NCBI GenBank assembly: GCA_005879045.1
Contig: VBLV01000030.1
Location: forward strand, 1 to 6,724
Origin: Methanobacteriota archaeon
Lineage (GTDB): Archaea > Thermoplasmatota > Thermoplasmata > RBG-16-68-12
Direction: 5' to 3'
DNA length: 6,724 nucleotides
A program made the translations under genes and the position numbers. The notes under the pieces are model-generated. The model was not told the DNA's origin and ran no database searches. It saw only the letters and a list, made by a program, of their open reading frames with translations. Shown here one piece after another: positions 1-4,850 of this stretch (position 1 is its first letter; the number at the start of each line of letters is the position of its first letter).

Positions 1-1989
1 GGGGTCGCGTTCGACGTGTCCGAGCGCACGCGCACCGAAGAGAGTCTCCGCCGGAGCGAGGAGCGGTTCCTGTTGCTCGGTCGGGCGACGAACGATGTCG
101 TGTGGGACTGGGATCTCCAGACGGACGGCATGTGGATGAACGACAACGTGGCCGCCATGTTCGGCTACCGGGCCGAAGAGATCGAGCCCACCGGAACGTG
201 GTGGGAGGAACGCCTCCATCCGGACGACCGGGGACGGGTCGGGTCCAGCGTCGACGATCTCATCGGGACCGGAGGGTCCGTGTGGAGCGCGGAATACCGG
301 TTCCGCCGTCACGACGGCGCGTATGCCACGGTCGTCGATCGTGGGTACGTCCTCCACGACGCCTCCGGACATCCTGTTCGCATGATCGGTTCCGTGATGG
401 ACGTCTCGAAGCAACGCAAGGCCGAGGCGATCCAGTCCGCGGTGTACAAGATCTCCGAGGCGGCGAACGCCGCGAAGGACCTTCCGGAACTGTATCGGCA
501 CATCCACAAGGTCATCGGCGGTTTGATGCCCGCCACGAACTTCTACATCGCGCTGTACGACGACCGGGCCCAGACCCTCAGCTTCCCCTATTTCGTCGAC
601 GAAGAGGAAAGCCCTCCGCCGCCGCAGAAGCTGGGCCGTGGCCTCACCGAATACGTCCTCCGGAGCGGACGCCCGCTCCTCGCCTCCCAAGCGGTGTTCG
701 AGGAGCTCGTGCGCGTGGGGGAAGTCGAGTCGGTCGGACCACCGTCGGTGGACTGGGTCGGGGCGCCGCTGGCGAGCCTCGGCAAGACGATCGGGGTGAT
801 CGTCGTCCAGAGCTACACGGAAGGCGTCCGGTTCGGGGAAGAAGACAAAGCGATCCTCAATTTCGTGTCGGAACAGGTGGCGGGAGCCATCGAGCGACGG
901 CGGACGAAAGAGAGCCTCGTCCAGACATCGTCCGAGCTGCAAGCGATCTTCCGGGCCGTCCCCGACCTGTACTTCCGCCTCGCGTCGGATGGGACGATCC
1001 TCGGCTACTACGCCGGGCGCTATGCGGATCTGTACGTCCCGCCGGAATCCTTCCTGGGCCGCCGGATCCACGAGGTCCTACCGCGGGAGGTCGGCGAGCC
1101 GTTCGCGAGGGCGATGCAGAAAGTCCTCCGGACGAATTCCGTCGCGACGATGGAGTACGGGCTCGAGGTGCAGGCCGGTCGGAAGGAGTTCGAGGCGCGG
1201 ATCATCCCGCTCATGAATGACCAGGTGGTCGTCGTCGTCCGCGACATCACGGAGAAGAAGGCCGCCGAGGCGGCCTTGAGGGAATCGACGGACCGGCTCC
1301 GGCAATCGGAGCGGCTCGCGACGCTCGGGCAACTCGCAGGGTTCATCGCCCACGAGTTGAATACGCCCCTCACGAACATCTCCCTCCTCACAGACGCGGC
1401 GGCTCGCCGCACGAAGGCCCCCGGCGTCCACGAGAAGCTCGACAAGATCAACGAGGAAGGACGAAAGGCCGCGGAGATCATCCGGAATCTGACGAGCCTT
1501 TCCCGGAACCAACAAATCCAGGCGGTCGATTCGGACCTGCGATCCATCGTCGAGGCGGCGCTCGACCAGGTGCGCTCGTATCGGAAGAAAGGCGTGCCGA
1601 TCGAGGTGAGCCTCGGGGAGGCCCCTCTGAGGCTGAAGGGCGATCCGCTTCAGCTTCAGGAAGCCGTCGTGAACCTCGTGAAGAACGCGATCGACGCGAC
1701 GGATCGCGGGTCGGTCCAGGTGCGCCTCGAGGAACGCCCGGGCTCCTATGCGATCGTGATCACCGACACGGGGATCGGAATGTCGCCGGACGTCTTGGCG
1801 CGGGTGTTCGATCCGACCTACACGACGAAGCCTCGCGGGGAAGGACTCGGCCTCGGCCTACCCCTGGCGAAACACATCGTCGCGGGCCACGGCGGCACGA
1901 TCGAGGCGACCTCCGAGCCGGGCGTTGGCTCCACATTCACCGTCCTGCTCCCCCGAGGGGACGTCGATGAAGATCCTGGTCGCCGATGA
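1..1989 (+). CDS. Multi-sensor histidine kinase (PAS-GAF-PAS-HisKA-HATPase), 5' end outside window
   Basis: Cytosolic sensor kinase that autophosphorylates on His and passes phosphate to a receiver Asp. The frame is open from base 1, and the first codons (GVAFDVSERTRTEE) read as the end of another PAS domain plus linker, so the gene starts upstream; the GTG at 16 is not a credible start. Visible order by position: PAS about 55-410 (WDWDL, then WWEERLHPDDR), GAF about 430-895, second PAS about 935-1255 ending in VRDITEKKAAE, a short coiled linker, HisKA with H-box HELNTPL (phospho-acceptor His codon 1351-1353), then HATPase_c with N-box NLVKNAIDAT (from 1684), G1 DTGIGM (from 1765) and G2 GLGLGLPLAK (from 1843). 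No membrane segment is visible, so a soluble signal is likely; the ligand is unknown. The 3' end overlaps the next gene by 23 bases (1967-1989), which implies translational coupling to its cognate regulator. That regulator is now broken. Confidence 0.95.
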   Translation, partial: GVAFDVSERTRTEESLRRSEERFLLLGRATNDVVWDWDLQTDGMWMNDNVAAMFGYRAEEIEPTGTWWEERLHPDDRGRVGSSVDDLIGTGGSVWSAEYRFRRHDGAYATVVDRGYVLHDASGHPVRMIGSVMDVSKQRKAEAIQSAVYKISEAANAAKDLPELYRHIHKVIGGLMPATNFYIALYDDRAQTLSFPYFVDEEESPPPPQKLGRGLTEYVLRSGRPLLASQAVFEELVRVGEVESVGPPSVDWVGAPLASLGKTIGVIVVQSYTEGVRFGEEDKAILNFVSEQVAGAIERRRTKESLVQTSSELQAIFRAVPDLYFRLASDGTILGYYAGRYADLYVPPESFLGRRIHEVLPREVGEPFARAMQKVLRTNSVATMEYGLEVQAGRKEFEARIIPLMNDQVVVVVRDITEKKAAEAALRESTDRLRQSERLATLGQLAGFIAHELNTPLTNISLLTDAAARRTKAPGVHEKLDKINEEGRKAAEIIRNLTSLSRNQQIQAVDSDLRSIVEAALDQVRSYRKKGVPIEVSLGEAPLRLKGDPLQLQEAVVNLVKNAIDATDRGSVQVRLEERPGSYAIVITDTGIGMSPDVLARVFDPTYTTKPRGEGLGLGLPLAKHIVAGHGGTIEATSEPGVGSTFTVLLPRGDVDEDPGRR

Positions 1990-2068
1990 CGACGCGGTCC
2001 TGCGGAACGAGCTCGCGGACTTGCTTCGCGAAACGGGAGAGGACTCCGGCTGTACCGATCTCGACTGA
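1967..2068 (+). pseudogene. Response regulator 5' remnant (start of receiver domain)
   Basis: The ATG at 1967 lies inside the kinase's last codons, preceded by a purine-rich GAGGGG about six bases away that fits a ribosome binding site. It encodes MKILVADDDAVLRNELADLL, the first beta strand, acidic cluster (D7-D9) and first helix of a REC domain. After about residue 25 the sequence leaves the receiver family and hits TGA at 2066-2068, giving only 33 residues. The break falls at about 2032, where a block copied from a winged-helix gene begins in a different frame. The phospho-acceptor Asp and the conserved Thr, expected in the missing 65-70 residues, are absent, so this peptide cannot work as a receiver. 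It is best read as the head of the same gene whose tail is at 2221-3009. A small functional peptide cannot be excluded but nothing supports it. Confidence 0.8.
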
Positions 2069-2205
2069 GATCCGTCCAGATCGCGATCGAAGACGGGAAG
2101 CTTCGAGCCCGCGTTGTGCTCGCCCCCATGGGCCTTGTCGCGACGTCCGAGAACGAGGTCACCGAGCAGGTCATGAACCTTCGCGAGCCGTCCCTGACCG
2201 TGTAG
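2032..2205 (+). pseudogene. 3' fragment of a small winged-helix regulator gene, embedded in the response regulator
   Basis: Translated in the frame ending at TAG 2203-2205, this stretch matches residues 66-122 of the intact winged-helix protein at 3509-3877. There are 10 base differences: six silent and four amino-acid changes (equivalent to Q71R, V100L, A101V and I112V of the intact copy). The winged-helix DNA-binding half is missing. No start codon is seen in this frame between an upstream stop at 1987 and the fragment, so it is probably not translated. The mostly silent or conservative differences suggest that the donor was a working paralogous gene that diverged under selection before being cut to this fragment. 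It sits out of frame with the regulator's 5' part and ends it early. Confidence 0.85.
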
Positions 2206-2224
2206 GGTTCGTCGACGCGGTTGC
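2032..2224 (+). repeat. Direct repeat, copy 1 (193 bp)
   Basis: Aligned without gaps to 3704-3896 at a constant offset of 1,672 bases, it matches at 182 of 193 positions (94%). The left edge is sharp: only three of the four bases at 2029-2032 match and nothing upstream does. The right edge runs past the winged-helix stop codon by 19 bases. A weaker match (about 19 of 25 columns with one gap) may continue to 2248/3920 and could be chance. The repeat has no terminal inverted repeats and no transposase, so it does not look like an insertion sequence. Confidence 0.93.
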
Positions 2225-3009
2225 ACGGCGCCCGGCGCCTCGATCTCGTCGAGAAGCCGTATGAGGTCGACGCCCTTCGTCGGACGCTCCAGACGGTTCA
2301 GGAGGAGCTACGGGCCCGAACGTTGCTCGGTGTGCCGGCGGCCGAGGGCGCGATCGCCCGGGTTCTTTCGGACGCCGCGACTCGGAAGGTGCTCCTCGCC
2401 GTCGTAGGTCCTCGCGCCCAACCGCCGACCGGGGCGACTCTCGTTCTGCGGATCGACGAAGAGGTCCATCCGCCGAACGTCTTTGCGGCGAACCAGCTGT
2501 CCCAATTGGACGCCGCGATTGAGGCGCACATCAGACGGGTCGAGCGCCCCGTCGTCTACGCGGCGGATCTCTCCCTCCTGCAGGCCGTCCACGGTCTCGA
2601 GGACATGAAGGCCTGGGTCCGACACATGAACGGCCGGTGCGGGGCGAAGGGTGGAGCCCTCATCCTGGCGTCCGTGGACCGGGAGCTCGCAGAGCAGGTC
2701 GAGAAGGACAGCGTCCCCTCCGAGGGGCTCCAGGCGATGCTCGAATCCCTGGCCAACCCGATCCGGCGAGCGGTCGTCGCCTACGTGGTCGCATCCGGAC
2801 CCGTCGCGTACTCCGGAATCCTGAAGAAGAACTTCGTCGACTCGTCGTCCAAGCTTTCCTTTCACCTTCAAAAACTGCAGTCGGACGGGCTCCTCGCCAA
2901 GGGCGACGCCGGCCGTTACGTGGTCACGGAAGCGGGGCAGCGGGCGTGGCAGGTCGTCCGGGCCCTCTCGGACCGCAAGCCGCCCTCTCTCCTGATCTCA
3001 AAATCGTGA
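2221..3009 (+). pseudogene. Response regulator 3' part: receiver tail, DUF835-like domain and winged helix (possibly still translated)
   Basis: The open frame from TTG 2221 gives 262 residues. Residues 1-35 are the end of a REC domain: GARRLDLVEKPYEVDALRRT contains the conserved Lys-Pro (K12-P13) before the last helix. Residues about 60-165 resemble archaeal DUF835 (VVYAADLSLLQAVHGLEDMK, then GALILASVDRELAEQ), a P-loop-like domain of unknown role often attached to archaeal signalling proteins. Residues about 168-250 are an ArsR-like winged helix (LANPIRRAVVAYVV, SSSKLSFHLQKLQSDGLL, then a wing with GRYVVTEAGQRAW). This is the tail of the regulator begun at 1967, with the middle of the receiver lost. 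The in-frame TAG at 2203 blocks read-in. Translation could restart at TTG 2221 or at a later GTG near 2332, giving a receiver-less DUF835-HTH protein. The long, well-kept frame argues for recent breakage or continuing use. The domain calls are from recognition by eye. Confidence 0.7.
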
Positions 3010-3038
3010 TCCGGGCGCGACGTTCGCTGCGATGGCTT

Positions 3039-3070
3039 GTCAAGTCGCGTCAACTGGCCGCTATATATAG
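3039..3070 (+). promoter_or_regulatory. Archaeal promoter: TATA box with upstream 10-bp-spaced repeat
   Basis: CTATATATAG at 3061-3070 stands out in GC-rich surroundings and matches an archaeal TATA box. Its centre is about 35 bases before the ATG at 3101, which places transcription start near 3091 with a short leader carrying GGGAAGG. Just upstream, GTCAA occurs at 3039 and again at 3049, exactly one helical turn apart on the same face of the DNA. Its position before the TATA/BRE region fits an activator or regulator site. The TATA box is well supported; the operator reading is a guess. Confidence 0.75.
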
Positions 3071-3100
3071 TCGCCCCTCCCCATCGACACGGGAAGGACG

Positions 3101-3502
3101 ATGATTAGCCTGCCTCCGGAGACCCGAGCTGCGGGATCTTGCATCTTGGTCGTCGACGACGACGACGGGGTGCGCGAGAACCTCGCGGAGCTGTTCGAAC
3201 TGGTCGGGTATTCCGTCTTGACGGCGGCGAACGCGACGGAGGCCATGGAGGCGCTCCGAAACCGCGAGGTGGACCTACTTCTGACCGACTTCCGGATGCC
3301 CGGCCCGAACGGGGTCGAGCTCATCGAGTCCGCGCGCCGCGCGAAGCCCGGGCTGCGGGCAGTCTTGATGACGGCGTTCGGCGACACGTTCACCGAGATC
3401 GAGAGCGTGCGCCGCGGGGCGATCGGCTATCTCAACAAGCCGTTCGAGGCGGACGAGATCACGGGCCTCGTCGCACGAATCCTTGCGCTCAAACGGGAGT
3501 AG
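3101..3502 (+). CDS. Stand-alone receiver-domain response regulator
   Basis: This 133-residue protein is a single intact REC domain with no output domain. Beta strand 1 and acidic residues are at CILVVDDDDG (D19-D22). The phospho-acceptor is D63 in LLLTDFRMPG, the switch Thr is T91 in LMTAFGD, and the conserved Lys-Pro is K113-P114 in YLNKPFEADE. Length is that of one domain plus a ten-residue N-terminal lead. The start at ATG 3101 is supported by the TATA box at 3061-3070 and GGGAAGG just ahead of it. It probably takes phosphate from a His kinase, quite possibly the one at 1-1989, and acts through a partner. The gene six bases downstream encodes a small DNA-binding protein, the natural candidate for its output half. 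Confidence 0.95.
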   Translation: MISLPPETRAAGSCILVVDDDDGVRENLAELFELVGYSVLTAANATEAMEALRNREVDLLLTDFRMPGPNGVELIESARRAKPGLRAVLMTAFGDTFTEIESVRRGAIGYLNKPFEADEITGLVARILALKRE

Positions 3503-3508
3503 AGACTC

Positions 3509-3877
3509 ATGGAAGCTCTGCAGGTGACCCAGACGATCATGGACGACTATTCCGCGCGCATCCTGCTGGGAACGTTCGAGCGCCCGGCGTCTGCCATCGA
3601 ACTCGGTCGCCGGTTCGGAATTCCGATCGCCGCGTGCTACCGCCGGATCAAGCAGCTCGAGGGCTTGGGCCTCTTGTACGGGGAGCGAGCGGAACCGTCC
3701 CGGAACGGGAGAGGACTCCAGCTGTACCGATCTCGATTGAGATCCGTCCAGATCGCGATCGAGGACGGGAAGCTCCGAGCCCGCGTGGTGCTCGCCCCCA
3801 TGGGCGTTGCCGCGACGTCCGAGAACGAAGTCACCGAGCAGATCATGAACCTTCGCGAACCGTCCCTGACCGTGTAG
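3509..3877 (+). CDS. Small winged-helix transcriptional regulator
   Basis: This 122-residue protein carries an ArsR-like winged helix in its first half. Helices run through YSARILLGTF, then SAIELGRRFGIP, then a recognition helix in IAACYRRIKQLEGLGLL (about residues 39-56), followed by a wing region. The second half (about residues 66-122), with LYRSRLRSVQIAIEDGKLR, resembles a C-terminal extension found with small HTH proteins of Thermoplasmatota. The start at ATG 3509 lies six bases after the receiver stop, with GGGAG at 3495-3499 as the ribosome binding site, so the two genes form an operon. The role inferred is DNA-binding partner of the upstream receiver, since neither gene carries the other's domain. 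Target genes are unknown. The last 57 codons are duplicated at 2032-2205. The stop is TAG. Confidence 0.88.
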   Translation: MEALQVTQTIMDDYSARILLGTFERPASAIELGRRFGIPIAACYRRIKQLEGLGLLYGERAEPSRNGRGLQLYRSRLRSVQIAIEDGKLRARVVLAPMGVAATSENEVTEQIMNLREPSLTV

Positions 3878-3896
3878 CGTTCGTCGACGCGGTTGC
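3704..3896 (+). repeat. Direct repeat, copy 2 (193 bp)
   Basis: This partner of 2032-2224 covers the last 57 codons of the intact winged-helix gene plus 19 bases beyond its stop. It lies in its natural coding context, so it is the better candidate for the original arrangement. Recombination between the two copies would remove 1,672 bases: the regulator tail, the promoter, the stand-alone receiver and the winged-helix 5' half. Confidence 0.93.
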
Positions 3897-3898
3897 CC

Positions 3899-3949
3899 GG
3901 GGCTCGGGTGCCCCGATCTCAGTTCGCCCCGCTCTGTTTAGATTTTTTC
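3899..3949 (+). terminator. Possible 3' end signal: GC hairpin followed by T-tract
   Basis: After the winged-helix stop, GGGGC (3899-3903) can pair with GCCCC (3910-3914) across a six-base loop, and a T-rich stretch follows at 3937-3949 (TTTAGATTTTTTCT). Archaeal RNA polymerase stops mainly at T-rich tracts, so this tract, unusual in such GC-rich DNA, is a likely end for the receiver/winged-helix transcript. It lies inside the last codons of the convergent exonuclease gene (Lys-rich tail), so the transcript ends would overlap. Confidence 0.4.
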
Positions 3950-4755
3950 TGAACCTCGCGCGAAGGCTGGCCAGTTCGATTCGGAAGGCGATCCGCCGTA
4001 ACGAACCCGCCGTCCAAGCAGAGCGACCGCAAGCCTTCGTACGCCAGCTCTGCGAGCGGCTCCAGGTTGACGACGTCTTCCATGTTGTATTCGAGGAGGA
4101 GGTCCAGAGCGTCGTCATCGCCCGCGTCGTATGCGTGCCAGAGGCGCACCGCGTCGAAGCCTCCAAGGCCGGTCGTCTCCTCGCTCCGCAGGATCCCCAC
4201 CTGCGACTCGATCGCCTTGAGGCCGCCGACGAACCCGAGCCGCCTCAGCGGATGCACGAGGTCGAGGTGGATCTGGTCCAAGGCCATTCGCGGGAACGCT
4301 TTTCGAAGGAACGGCACGTCGAAGCGAGAGCCGTTGAAGGTGACGAGGAGTTTCGCGCGCTCCATCGCGGCGGGAAGATCGTCCAGGTTGTCGCCTTGGA
4401 CGAAGGATCGTCTCTTTGTCCCGTCGAACACTCCGACCACGGTCACCGCATCCCGACCGATCGACAGCCCGGTCGTCTCGATGTCCAGATACGCGATCGC
4501 GTTCGCGAACTCGGGCCAGGCGCGCCAATGATCCCGGGCCGGGAGATTCCGCGCGAAGTAGCGATGCCGCCCTCGGCGCAACGCCTCGTCGGACCGAACG
4601 ACCTCGTCCGCGATGCGACGCAGGACGCGCGCAGGCACGTGGCCCGGCCTCGATGCCGCCGAGAAATCGTCCCACGTGCGGATTCCCTTCCGCCAGAGCC
4701 GCTCCTCCGTCCGGTAGCCCACTCCCCGGATGTGAACGAACGTCTCGCGGAGCAT
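3919..4755 (-). CDS. Predicted DEDDy 3'-5' exonuclease, YprB/RNase H-like family
   Basis: Predicted nuclease of 278 residues. The N-terminus (FVHIRGVGYRTEERLWRKGI, about residues 7-26) resembles a helix-hairpin-helix motif and is typical of the family. The nuclease core has Exo I at YLDIETTG (D91, E93), Exo II at VTFNGSRFDVPFL (N141, D146) and Exo III at YNMEDVVNL (Y223, D227), a full DEDDy set of metal-binding acids, so it should be active. A further HLDLVHPLRRLG at about 164-174 is common in this family. Substrate (DNA or RNA) is not known. The start is taken at ATG 4755 because MLRETFVHI begins the conserved region. An ATG at 4785 would add ten residues, and still longer starts would run into the divergent tgtA gene. 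The C-terminal tail is Lys-rich and ends about 40 bases from the convergent winged-helix gene. Confidence 0.88.
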   Translation of the reverse strand: MLRETFVHIRGVGYRTEERLWRKGIRTWDDFSAASRPGHVPARVLRRIADEVVRSDEALRRGRHRYFARNLPARDHWRAWPEFANAIAYLDIETTGLSIGRDAVTVVGVFDGTKRRSFVQGDNLDDLPAAMERAKLLVTFNGSRFDVPFLRKAFPRMALDQIHLDLVHPLRRLGFVGGLKAIESQVGILRSEETTGLGGFDAVRLWHAYDAGDDDALDLLLEYNMEDVVNLEPLAELAYEGLRSLCLDGGFVTADRLPNRTGQPSREVQKKSKQSGAN

Positions 4756-4816
4756 GCTCGGCGGGTGAGCCTGCGCGGGCGGCATAGCCGTTGCGGGGAG
4801 GTGCGCGAAGCCGCGG

Positions 4817-4830
4817 AAAAGCCTTATTCG
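4817..4830 (+). promoter_or_regulatory. Candidate TATA-like element for tgtA
   Basis: AAAAGCCTTATT, inside an otherwise GC-rich 95-base divergent gap, lies about 25-30 bases before the tgtA ATG (4851), the distance expected for a leaderless archaeal transcript. No ribosome binding site precedes that ATG, which agrees. The same AT-rich patch could also serve the divergent exonuclease gene, whose possible starts lie 40 and 70 bases away. The match to a TATA consensus is only partial. Confidence 0.4.
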
Positions 4831-4850
4831 CGGCCGTCCGATGGCCGCGC

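Noticed and set aside
16..18. GTG at 16 as the true start of the histidine kinase
   Set aside because: The frame is open to base 1 and the codons before it read as the end of a PAS domain, so the gene extends upstream of the window.
2203..2205. TAG as pyrrolysine or read-through, joining the winged-helix fragment to the DUF835 frame
   Set aside because: The frames do match, but the fragment has no start codon, and TAG is the normal stop of both neighbouring intact genes (3500-3502 and 3875-3877).
2032..3896. Composite transposon or insertion sequence flanked by the direct repeats
   Set aside because: There is no transposase, integrase, terminal inverted repeat or target-site duplication; the repeats are pieces of coding sequence.
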